Below are positions 1 through 6,698 of a stretch of 10,713 nucleotides of DNA, piece by piece; the stretch's first letter is position 1; every line of letters begins with the position of its first letter. The DNA is taken from contig CAYXGT010000091.1 in the NCBI GenBank assembly GCA_964464635.1, positions 1-10,713 of the forward strand. Direction: 5' to 3'. This DNA is from CAYLMG01 sp964464635. GTDB lineage: Bacteria; Planctomycetota; Phycisphaerae; Sedimentisphaerales; Anaerobacaceae. The notes beneath the pieces are model-generated. The model searched no databases, was not told the origin of the DNA, and saw only the letters and a program-made list of their open reading frames with translations. The translations under genes and the position numbers were made by a program.

Positions 1-1
1 G

Positions 2-1138
2 AAGAAACAATGGCGAAGTGGTTTGCCTGAACAGGTAACAGAAGTAATTAGCCGGAAACAGGCAGAAGCTATGGTTGAAGGTGTTGTGCAATTTACCAAG
101 CTATACATCATATCTCCGGAGTCTGATGTTTTCCCTATTGAACCGACACCTGACAATCCGTGCTGGATAGTCCGGAGCATCGACGGCGCAAGAGTTCTGG
201 TGACCATAATTGATGCAATGACCGGCGAGAAACTGGGCTACGGCATTGCCCCACCATATGAAGGCTTATCCATCAACGGACCTGATCACCCCCCCAACTG
301 CGGAGACCCCTATTGGCCTGAATGGGCCGAAAACGCCCGCTACTGGTTTGATGATAAGATGGGTTATAGTACGCAGAACATAGGCAACGCCACCGAGGCC
401 CAGATCCAGAGCCATGTGCAGTCCAACTCCACCGCTATGTTCTATGAGCTGGACCACGGGGGCTCCACATCGTTTAAGAACACCTGCGATGATAATACCT
501 ATGCCTCGGAAATCGAGACCTGGATTGCCAATTACGCCAGTATGCCCTTTGCCTTTATCGGCAGTTGTGCCGGACTTTGCGACACGAGTGACAATACCTT
601 CTCTTATGAGTTTCGCAAAGGCTCAAACGTAGATACCGTAACGGTCGGTTATTGCGGCATGTCGGAAACCATATGTAACACGTGCTGGGATTACTCCATA
701 AGCTGGCAAACGGCGCTGTTCGACTATATGGACAAGGGCTATACCGTCCAGGAAGCTTTTAACCATGCCATGACCTCGTATCCCACTTGCGCAGGCACAA
801 ATAACTGCATACGCATCGCCGGCGATACCTCTATGCGCTTTAACCCCAAGGTAATTCGTGCCCGGTGTGGCTCGTATTCCGGTACGTGGACCTATAACAG
901 CAGCAGAGCGCATTACATCCAGTGTGACGTCACCGCTATCGGAGACGGGCTTACAATAAATCCCAACGTGGACCTGATATTCCTGAATGACTCCAAGATT
1001 ACCGGCAGTTCAACTTTATCTGCTGATGGCTCAGCCGGCCAGATACGCTTTGTCTCCGAAAATGACACCACCAAGGGAATAGAGTTTACAGGTCAGCTTC
1101 AGATAAAGAACGGAGGACAGATAAAAATATATGAATAA
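2..1138 (+). CDS. Secreted caspase/gingipain-like (clan CD type) cysteine peptidase, 5' end cut off
   Basis: The reading frame is open to the left edge, so the N-terminus, and presumably a signal peptide, lies outside the window. A TTG at 23 is in frame, but codons upstream of it stay open, so I do not take it as the start. Counting from that TTG, residues 47-78 (CWIV...VTIIDAMTGEKLGYGI) resemble a PepSY-like or fungalysin-type propeptide strand pattern. The catalytic-looking core has a hydrophobic stretch ending in His145-Gly146 (YELDHGGS) and a second ending in Ser181-Cys182 (FAFIGSCAG). This His-Gly plus Ser/Ala-Cys pattern is characteristic of clan CD peptidases such as gingipains (C25) and caspases. 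About 15 cysteines suggest an extracytoplasmic, disulfide-bonded protein. The last 75 residues (GDGLTINPNVDLIF...LSADGSAGQIRF) match the opening motif of secreted parallel beta-helix domains. Peptidase activity and exact family are inferred, not certain. Confidence 0.6.
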   Translation, partial: KKQWRSGLPEQVTEVISRKQAEAMVEGVVQFTKLYIISPESDVFPIEPTPDNPCWIVRSIDGARVLVTIIDAMTGEKLGYGIAPPYEGLSINGPDHPPNCGDPYWPEWAENARYWFDDKMGYSTQNIGNATEAQIQSHVQSNSTAMFYELDHGGSTSFKNTCDDNTYASEIETWIANYASMPFAFIGSCAGLCDTSDNTFSYEFRKGSNVDTVTVGYCGMSETICNTCWDYSISWQTALFDYMDKGYTVQEAFNHAMTSYPTCAGTNNCIRIAGDTSMRFNPKVIRARCGSYSGTWTYNSSRAHYIQCDVTAIGDGLTINPNVDLIFLNDSKITGSSTLSADGSAGQIRFVSENDTTKGIEFTGQLQIKNGGQIKIYE

Positions 1139-1189
1139 CAACTGGAATCTCGCAGGCTGAATTGTCATCGTGGGATCGGATTCCACTAA

Positions 1190-1199
1190 TGACCGGTCA
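1190..1199. repeat. 10-base perfect palindrome in the gap after the peptidase gene
   Basis: TGACCGGTCA is its own reverse complement. It lies in the 154-base gap between the peptidase stop and the next start codon. A second inverted repeat just upstream pairs TGGAATC (1143-1149) with GATTCCA (1179-1185) around a 29-base loop, with no T-run after it. The palindrome could be a binding site for a dimeric regulator, or chance. Nothing else in this gap is recognisable. Confidence 0.3.
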
Positions 1200-1292
1200 G
1201 TAATGAATAAAAACGACCCGGTTAAACAGGAGAAATGAATTGATTCACGAAGCCTGAACATAATGGAACCATAAGAGAAGCAGGAGATAATA

Positions 1293-1712
1293 ATGAAGAA
1301 GATAAGAATAAAAACAGGCATGCCTCGTTCAGCTGTCTGGCTAATGCTGTTGGTGATATCGGCCGCCCCGATTGTTAGCGGCGAAAGTACCTACGTCCTG
1401 GATTGGTTTACGATTGATGGCGGCGGCGGGCAGAGCGGCGGCGGCGATTATGTTCTGACAGGGACAATAGGTCAGCCTGATGCAGGTTATCACGGCGGCG
1501 GTGACTATGAATTGTTAGGCGGGTTCTGGGTCGGCGGGCCGCTATGTATTGTTAACTTTGAAGATTTTGCAAGATTTGCTCTGTACTGGATGCAAACAGG
1601 CAGCGGTCTGCCGGCAGATTTGTATGAAGATGGTACGATTAACTATGACGACCTGCTGGAATTTGCCAATGTCTGGCTGTGTATCTGCCCATACGACTGG
1701 CCGCTAAAATAA
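1293..1712 (+). CDS. Small secreted protein with Gly-rich repeat and degenerate dockerin-like tail
   Basis: This is a 139-residue protein. The start is supported by AGGAG at 1282-1286, six bases before ATG. Residues 1-30 form a signal peptide: basic MKKIRIKTG, a hydrophobic core, then a likely cut near SG/ES. Residues 34-80 hold a Gly-rich segment with repeated 'GGGDY.L.G' units (GGGDYVLTGTIGQPDAG, then GGGDYELLGGFW). The tail has two similar half-repeats, VNFEDFARFALYWM (87-100) and INYDDLLEFANVWL (116-129). The second is preceded by an Asp-rich loop (ADLYEDGT, 108-115) like a dockerin or EF-hand calcium loop; the first lacks one. The architecture is familiar from Phycisphaerae secreted proteins, where such tails recur on many unrelated exported proteins. 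Its role may be surface attachment or sorting, but this is inference. It could be a remnant of a longer exported protein, since no catalytic domain is present. Confidence 0.75.
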   Translation: MKKIRIKTGMPRSAVWLMLLVISAAPIVSGESTYVLDWFTIDGGGGQSGGGDYVLTGTIGQPDAGYHGGGDYELLGGFWVGGPLCIVNFEDFARFALYWMQTGSGLPADLYEDGTINYDDLLEFANVWLCICPYDWPLK

Positions 1713-1760
1713 AATTTGATTTTCGGGCATTGAATTTTTTGACGGTTTAGTGTTTAAAAC

Positions 1761-1829
1761 AAGCGGGCTTTGCACTATATTGTTAAGCGCTCTGCAGATT
1801 GATTTTTTGATATAGTGGAAAGCCTGTTT
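1761..1829. terminator. Long imperfect hairpin, possible bidirectional terminator
   Basis: GGCTTTGCACTATAT (1766-1780) pairs with ATATAGTGGAAAGCC (1810-1824) at 14 of 15 positions, with one G/G mismatch. The stem can be lengthened outward to 1761/1829 and inward to 1782/1807 with a few G-U pairs, leaving a loop of about 24 bases. A T-run (TGTTTTTG) follows on the plus strand and another (TTGTTTTAAAC) on the minus strand, so it could end transcription from either side. It starts 48 bases after the dockerin-like gene and 110 bases before the next start codon. The stem is longer and more AT-rich than a usual Rho-independent terminator, so an element end or structured RNA is an alternative. In the rest of the 1713-1938 gap I recognise only a ribosome binding site near 1929-1933. 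Confidence 0.5.
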
Positions 1830-1938
1830 TTGTGGAACTGCCAACGCCGCCGGGACGTAATTAAAAAATAGGATTTTACCGGCTTTTTCAGGAAGGTATT
1901 TTCAAAATAAAGTCTGAATATGGATATTAAGGAAAACT

Positions 1939-2979
1939 ATGAAACATCTGAAGCTGTTTTTGTTTAATGCTTTTATGGTTTTATCATTTTTGATAATAAT
2001 TATCATCGCTTCGTCGGTATTCGTAGGTTTACGGATAGAAAAGAGCAAATGGCCTCGATTTTTCGGCAATAGCGATGAAAACATCTCTCACGTACGTGAA
2101 AACACCGATGCCAACGATTTTACCTTTATTGTTGTCGGCGATGTAAAGGGTGGAACAGCCACATTTGAGGCAATGCTTGATATAATTCGTGATGACAAGC
2201 CTGCGTTTGCCGTAGTTCTCGGCGACCTGGTATGCACACCAACAGTCATAAGCCACAAACTTTTTGCCCTTGAGATGCAGGAATTCTCGCGTGATATTCC
2301 TATGTTTATTGTGTTAGGCAATCACGACATTGACCCCAACAGTTCATTCGGCATAAACGATTTCGAGAAACTATACGGGCCTTCACAATTTTCCTTTTGT
2401 ATAGGTGAATACCTGTTTGTTTTTCTCAACGATGTTCGGCCTTATGACGCGGACGAGGCATACGTTGATTTTCTCCAGGAAGCAATAACCGGTCAGAAAG
2501 ATAATATAAAGAAGATATTTGTGTTTATGCATATTCCGGTGATTAGCATAGACGGGTCGTTAAGGAGCAGCGGATTAGGCGGCAGCGAACGATTTATGGA
2601 GCTTGCAGAAAAATATAATATAGATTATGTCTTTGCCGGAGACCATCACGGTTATATCAAGTCTAAAAAAGACAACACGGTTTATACTATCTCAGGCGGA
2701 GGCGGAGCCAGGCTTCGCGGAGAACACGGCAGGTTCCATCATCTGGTTAGAATTTCCGTGAATAACGGATTGATAGAAGAAACAATAGTCGTGAGTAAAA
2801 AACATCTGGAGACATTCGAGCTCATAGAACGAAATCTTGCAGTTTATATATGGCCTATAATTTCCAGGAACTTCATAAGTGCGGCAGCGACAATTTTAAT
2901 TTTCTGCTTATCTTTTTACTGTGTTTTTTGCTGTATGATTAAAAAGAGACGTTGCAAAAAAAGGCCGGCTTTGAATTAG
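1939..2979 (+). CDS. Membrane-anchored calcineurin-like metallophosphoesterase
   Basis: This is a 346-residue protein starting after AAGGA (1929-1933). Residues 10-32 form a very hydrophobic N-terminal helix (signal anchor), and residues 312-334 form a second helix followed by the basic tail KKRRCKKRP. The catalytic domain therefore lies between two membrane helices, probably outside the cytoplasm with both tails inside. The metallophosphoesterase motifs are in order: VVGDVKGG (Asp68), LGDLV (Asp96), GNHD (Asn128-His129-Asp130), MHIP (His198) and AGDHHG (His237). Two positions are unusual: the first motif is Asp-x-Lys where many members have Asp-x-His, and the last is Gly-Asp-x-His instead of Gly-His-x-His. 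Purple acid phosphatase-like members also lack the first His, so the fold can tolerate that change. The substrate cannot be told from sequence; a phosphomonoester or phosphodiester is the family expectation. The following exporter gene begins 70 bases later on the same strand. Confidence 0.85.
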   Translation: MKHLKLFLFNAFMVLSFLIIIIIASSVFVGLRIEKSKWPRFFGNSDENISHVRENTDANDFTFIVVGDVKGGTATFEAMLDIIRDDKPAFAVVLGDLVCTPTVISHKLFALEMQEFSRDIPMFIVLGNHDIDPNSSFGINDFEKLYGPSQFSFCIGEYLFVFLNDVRPYDADEAYVDFLQEAITGQKDNIKKIFVFMHIPVISIDGSLRSSGLGGSERFMELAEKYNIDYVFAGDHHGYIKSKKDNTVYTISGGGGARLRGEHGRFHHLVRISVNNGLIEETIVVSKKHLETFELIERNLAVYIWPIISRNFISAAATILIFCLSFYCVFCCMIKKRRCKKRPALN

Positions 2980-3049
2980 CTAAACGACTGCAAAATTTGC
3001 AAAAACTTCCGGATATAGAAATTTTTTAAATAAATCAGTTTATAATTTT

Positions 3050-3679
3050 ATGACAGTATTGATTTTTTTAGCACAGGTTGTGTTAATATCTTTATCCGGT
3101 GTGATGGCGCCGGGGCCGGTGACAGCAACGACCATCGCAATCGGCTCGCGAAATCGTTACGCAGGGACACTCGTATCCATCGGGCACGGCATAGTCGAAC
3201 TTCCGCTTATAATCATAATCACGCTCGGTATGGGGACGATTTTTCAGTATGATTCTTCAAAGATTGTAATCGGCTTAGCCGGCGGTGCAATGCTGGTATT
3301 TATGGCGGTACAGATGCTCAGGAGCATAAAAAAACTTGATATTAATTCAGGGCACGCTAAAAGAGATAAACCGATTCTTGCAGGGATTGTTCTTACGGCT
3401 GGCAATCCTTATTTTCTCGTATGGTGGGCGACAGTAGGCTTAAAACTTGCGACCGATGCGAAGGGGCTCGGTATATGGGCGTTCGCAGCTTTTGCATTAG
3501 TTCACTGGCTGTGCGATTTAATCTGGTGCCAGGCCCTGTCGTGGGCGAGCTTTAAGGGGACAAGGCTGGTCGGCTCGGGCAGTCAAAAAATAGTACCGGC
3601 AATCTGTTCGGCAGCGATGTTTCTGTTCGGCATCAAATTTATTTTTGATGCGGTTAACCTCTGGCAAACGCAGGTGTGA
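3050..3679 (+). CDS. LysE/RhtB-family amino acid exporter
   Basis: The 209-residue length matches the LysE/RhtB family (about 200-220). It is an inner membrane protein with about six hydrophobic segments, roughly at residues 3-19, 41-64, 72-92, 111-135, 141-163 and 182-205. The family signature APGP is at residues 20-23 at the end of the first helix, and GNPYFLVWW at 118-126 corresponds to the conserved Asn-Pro motif of the middle helix. Members export amino acids or related small metabolites by a secondary, proton-coupled mechanism. The substrate here is unknown. No convincing Shine-Dalgarno sequence precedes the ATG, and a TATAAT sequence at 3041-3046 lies just before it, but a later start would remove the first helix and APGP motif, so I keep this one. 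A 54-base gap separates it from the next gene. Confidence 0.85.
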   Translation: MTVLIFLAQVVLISLSGVMAPGPVTATTIAIGSRNRYAGTLVSIGHGIVELPLIIIITLGMGTIFQYDSSKIVIGLAGGAMLVFMAVQMLRSIKKLDINSGHAKRDKPILAGIVLTAGNPYFLVWWATVGLKLATDAKGLGIWAFAAFALVHWLCDLIWCQALSWASFKGTRLVGSGSQKIVPAICSAAMFLFGIKFIFDAVNLWQTQV

Positions 3680-3733
3680 AAGTTTGGAGAAGCCAGCAGG
3701 GAAATATATCATAAACAAAAAAGAGATACTATA

Positions 3734-5323
3734 ATGATGCGAAAAATTACCGCTAAAACAGTTATTGCCTTTTTAATCATAGTAAACATATCTGCTGTTG
3801 AAGGTTCGGATATCAAGGAGCTTCTGTCTGAGTGTCTGGATATTTATAACAAGTGTGAAAAGATAAGTAGCGAAAGAGATTCAGCCACCGAGGATTTGGA
3901 TAAAAGGCTACAGGCAGTTTCCCTAAGGATAATACTTCTGAAGCAGCCTGTTTACGACGAAGAAAAAATACGCCGTTGCAATGAAAACATAACATTCTAT
4001 AAAAATGAAATCGCTAAAAATAAAGCCTATATTGAGATTTCACAAATTACGGACCCGAATGAACGGGCAAAACTGGCACAAAAGTACGAGCAAGAAAGAG
4101 AAAGAATCCTTAAAGAAGAGCTGGAAGCTAATAAGCCGTTTGATAAAAGAATTGATGAACTAAAAGAGAAGGTCAAAAATGAACAGGCAACTTTTGAGGA
4201 TGCGATGAAGAAATATTGTCTTTTGCCCCGGAGTAAATATCCGGCTGTCGCTGTTGTTGCAACGGCTCAATATCACAATGGGCGTATAACATACCAATGG
4301 ATGGACCCGAACAATAAGCAGTTTTGCTCGGCACGTATTAATCTGAAAAATAAACCTTTGATTTTAGATGATGCTCCTATGCTTGATGATAAGTTTTATA
4401 TAAGCTCATATTTTCCAAACTCGATTAAGGTTTGGGCGGGACACTTTTTAGTGAATTTTGCTATGGCAGAGACCGACTGGTGGGGAAGAGAGAAGATTGC
4501 CGGGTATGTAAAAGATTTTGTTGACCTTGAAGGCCTGGCAAAGATTGACCCTTTTAAAAGTGATAATAGTTTAGACGCTTTGGCAGCAGGCAGTCTGGCT
4601 TGTACAAAAAGATACCGTATTATTGCCGATGAGAAGAGAGAAGTTGTTCAGCCTTTAACGGCTGAGCGGGTCAAAGTGAAACAATTGAAATCAAGATTAC
4701 TAAAACCACCTGCCGACAGCGAGCAGTTACAAAAAGATAAAGACATGATTGAATATTACACGAATGAAATGAAAAGAAGTCAGGAGTACTTCCATATAGG
4801 AACAATTACGGATGTCAATGAGCGGGCGGCGATGTTGTCGAACCTGGAAGCCGAGAAGCAAAAACTTAATGCTGGAAAGAAAAAAATAGCCGGCCCTTAC
4901 GATGACAAAATCAGGGAATTAACGAGCGGCCTTAGAGCCAGGAATTCGTTGTTAAATGATGCTATTAAGCCATATTTTCTTAAAGGTACAGATGCTTATA
5001 AAGATGTTAATGAAATAACTGCAAGAGCAAGGTTCACAAGAGCAACGATTAATTGCATCTGGAAAGACAGTAACGGTAACAAGCTGTGTTCAGCTCGATT
5101 ACGTTTACGTAACAGGCCTGTCATACCGGAAGATGCGCGGATGCTTGACGGTGTTTACTATATCAGTGACGGCGGCAGCAGTTATAATTTTATTTGGGTC
5201 TGGGCAGGCAATTTTCTTGTTTACTTTGATGTGAACAGAAAAGAATGGCAGGAGAAAGAAGAGATAGGGGAAATCATCAAAACCTTTATAGACCTGCCCG
5301 GTTTGGCGAAACTACTTCATTAA
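3734..5323 (+). CDS. Secreted protein of unknown function with two tandem copies of a coiled-coil plus C-terminal module
   Basis: I do not recognise this 529-residue protein. Residues 1-24 look like a signal peptide (MMRKITAKT, hydrophobic core, cut near VEG/SD); no other membrane segment is seen. The rest is two related halves. Each begins with a charged, probably coiled-coil helical region (about 43-165 and 297-413) containing ITD.NERA (105-112 and 358-365). Each ends in a predicted beta-rich part: W.D.N (189-193, and W443 with DSN at 445-447), CSAR..L.N.P (198-208 and 452-462), a D..MLD..YYIS-like segment (213-224 and 467-478), VWAG.FLV.F (233-242 and 489-498) and F.DL.GLAK (262-270 and 518-526). 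The two copies differ at most positions, so the duplication is old. The conserved Cys and Trp in each module suggest structural or ligand-binding importance. A periplasmic or surface structural or binding role is possible, but no catalytic motif is evident. Two ATG codons lie side by side at 3734 and 3737. Confidence 0.8.
   Translation: MMRKITAKTVIAFLIIVNISAVEGSDIKELLSECLDIYNKCEKISSERDSATEDLDKRLQAVSLRIILLKQPVYDEEKIRRCNENITFYKNEIAKNKAYIEISQITDPNERAKLAQKYEQERERILKEELEANKPFDKRIDELKEKVKNEQATFEDAMKKYCLLPRSKYPAVAVVATAQYHNGRITYQWMDPNNKQFCSARINLKNKPLILDDAPMLDDKFYISSYFPNSIKVWAGHFLVNFAMAETDWWGREKIAGYVKDFVDLEGLAKIDPFKSDNSLDALAAGSLACTKRYRIIADEKREVVQPLTAERVKVKQLKSRLLKPPADSEQLQKDKDMIEYYTNEMKRSQEYFHIGTITDVNERAAMLSNLEAEKQKLNAGKKKIAGPYDDKIRELTSGLRARNSLLNDAIKPYFLKGTDAYKDVNEITARARFTRATINCIWKDSNGNKLCSARLRLRNRPVIPEDARMLDGVYYISDGGSSYNFIWVWAGNFLVYFDVNRKEWQEKEEIGEIIKTFIDLPGLAKLLH
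3860..4546 (+). repeat. First copy of the duplicated protein module
   Basis: Encodes residues about 43-271 of the secreted protein. It aligns to the second copy at a steady offset of 253-256 residues. Landmarks are ITDPNERA, FCSARINLKNKP, VWAGHFLVNF and FVDLEGLAK. The unit might start a little earlier, since Cys34 and Tyr38 line up with Cys290 and Tyr294 of the second copy. Confidence 0.75.
4622..5314 (+). repeat. Second copy of the duplicated protein module
   Basis: Encodes residues about 297-527. Landmarks matching the first copy are ITDVNERA, LCSARLRLRNRP, VWAGNFLVYF and FIDLPGLAK. The similarity is clear in protein but weak in DNA, so this is a diverged gene-internal duplication rather than a recent one. 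Confidence 0.75.
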
Positions 5324-5340
5324 GTTCACCTGTCAACTTA
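5321..5340. terminator. Small inverted repeat spanning two convergent stop codons
   Basis: TAAGTT (5321-5326) and AACTTA (5335-5340) are perfect inverted repeats around an 8-base loop. The left arm begins with the TAA stop of the plus-strand gene, and the minus-strand stop (5333-5335) lies at the loop and right arm. With only 9 bases between the convergent genes, this is the only visible structure that could end both transcripts. The stem is short and AT-rich with no clear T-run, so efficient intrinsic termination is doubtful. Confidence 0.3.
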
Positions 5341-6679
5341 TGGTTTGTTTAACGTTATACTGAGCGAGACTGTTTTTCTGAGCAGCGGCAAGCTGTGATA
5401 TAATCGCAGGCTGCTCCAGAGACGGCGAGCTAAAGCCGACGGAGCCGGCGACCTCGGCTATGTCCGAAAGCTTTATGTTTTCAGGGTCCCTTGCGGGGAC
5501 AAAACCGGTTCTTGGCTCGGAGCTTTTTATCAGGATACCGCCTGTGACGAGGTGGTTTAAGATTTTATTGCAGAACTCGGCGGGGATGTTCAGCTTGCTT
5601 GAGATGACCTGCCCTTCGACGGGAGCCTTATTTTTCTCGAAGGCATCTGCGATTTCCCTGACTATATTAATAATTACAAATTCATCAGCAATAAAGTAAT
5701 CTTCCGCTCCTTTCGCTGCGGCGATTTCGGCAGCATCGAGAGACTGAAGGTGCTGAGTTGTGAAGGTAAGCTGCAGGCCGAAAAGGACAATCAGCCAGGT
5801 TATGTAAATCCACAACACGGTTATCGGTATCAGTGCCAGGACGCCGTAAACAGAGCTATAGAGTTTCATTTCGGTAACAGAATAACCGAATAAATTTTTT
5901 GCAATTACCCAGACGATTGCCGCGATGGCTGCGCCCCAGATTGCCGGCCTGGCTTTGACTTTCGTATTCGGCAAGATAAAATACAAAAGGAACAGCGCGA
6001 GAGTTGTAATAAGAAAAGACAGGATGGCGGGCGTGACAAACGTGAAGGTTCTGAGCAAACTTCCAAGATAGGAATATTTTGTTGTCATATAAATTCCAAG
6101 TGCGATTAAGAGAGGCCCCAGGGTCAAAAGGGCCCAGTAATTTATTGTTCGCTGCAGGAATCCCCTGATTTTGCCGACGTGCCAAATCCGGTTAAAAGCC
6201 TTCTCTATCGTGGAAAGAAGCGCCAGCGCCGCCCATATTACTATAACGATACTGAACAGTTTCACCGCACCGGTGTTTGTGCCCTCGAAGAAGCCGGAAA
6301 TAAGCTTGTCGAGATGGTCAGTAAGGCTCTCTGTCTCGGTCTCGCCATAAAAATAGTAATCGTACGGGTCGAAACTTTCAAACTGGGTAAAATTGAACTG
6401 GTCGTACACGAAGCTCTTCATCTTGTCGCCGAACTCCGAATAAGCAGGGAACGACTGGAAGATTAACAGAGTAACGATTGCCAGGGGTACAAGGCCGAAG
6501 ACCGTATGATATGAAAGAGCAGCGGCCTGCTGGCCTGCGCGGTTTTTCCTCAGCAGCCTTGCACAATATGTCCACATCTTAATTTGAAATACGGCAAAGC
6601 GGCCAGCCCTGCCGAGACTGAGACTCGACGTGGATATAGGTGTTAACAATATTTTTTTCAGTTTATCAAATATCTTCAT
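5333..6679 (-). CDS. YihY/BrkB-family inner membrane protein with C-terminal winged-helix-like extension
   Basis: This 448-residue protein belongs to the YihY/BrkB (UPF0761) family, long misnamed ribonuclease BN. Hallmarks are the opening QQAAALSYHTVFGLVPL (50-66), STIEKAFNRIW (156-166) near the third helix, and the closing membrane segments with VYGVLALIPITVLWIYITW (277-295). About six membrane helices lie at 57-76, 140-157, 180-198, 213-236, 245-265 and 277-303. Residues about 329-400 form a soluble domain that looks like a winged helix (VIINIVREIADAF, SSKLNIPAEFCNKILNHL, then TGGILIKS); such a tail occurs in some longer family members, while many are near 300 residues. The family's function is unsettled; YihY, with AsmA-like proteins, has been implicated in phospholipid traffic across the bacterial envelope. 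AAGG stands 8 bases before the ATG, 19 bases after the AsmA-like stop, so the pair is probably one transcript. Confidence 0.9.
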   Translation of the reverse strand: MKIFDKLKKILLTPISTSSLSLGRAGRFAVFQIKMWTYCARLLRKNRAGQQAAALSYHTVFGLVPLAIVTLLIFQSFPAYSEFGDKMKSFVYDQFNFTQFESFDPYDYYFYGETETESLTDHLDKLISGFFEGTNTGAVKLFSIVIVIWAALALLSTIEKAFNRIWHVGKIRGFLQRTINYWALLTLGPLLIALGIYMTTKYSYLGSLLRTFTFVTPAILSFLITTLALFLLYFILPNTKVKARPAIWGAAIAAIVWVIAKNLFGYSVTEMKLYSSVYGVLALIPITVLWIYITWLIVLFGLQLTFTTQHLQSLDAAEIAAAKGAEDYFIADEFVIINIVREIADAFEKNKAPVEGQVISSKLNIPAEFCNKILNHLVTGGILIKSSEPRTGFVPARDPENIKLSDIAEVAGSVGFSSPSLEQPAIISQLAAAQKNSLAQYNVKQTIS

Positions 6680-6698
6680 CGTTCTGCCTTTCAGATTT

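Noticed and set aside
23..25. TTG as the start codon of the first gene
   Set aside because: The frame is open upstream to base 2, no ribosome binding site precedes the TTG, and a secreted peptidase should have a signal peptide, which would lie further left.
1230..1255. Tiny frames after AGGAGA near 1230 (ATG at 1236 and TTG at 1242) as a leader peptide
   Set aside because: They encode only two and five residues, and the ATG is too close to the AGGAGA for normal initiation; no attenuator structure follows.
2989..3001. TGCAAAATTTGCA palindrome after the phosphoesterase gene as a terminator
   Set aside because: The stem has no loop, is almost all A/T, and is not followed by a T-run.
3041..3046. 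TATAAT just before the exporter start, and a similar TATAAT at 3730-3735 before the duplicated protein
   Set aside because: Each touches or nearly touches the ATG, so transcription would begin inside the gene. No -35 box is found at the right distance before the exporter copy. AT-rich leaders explain both.
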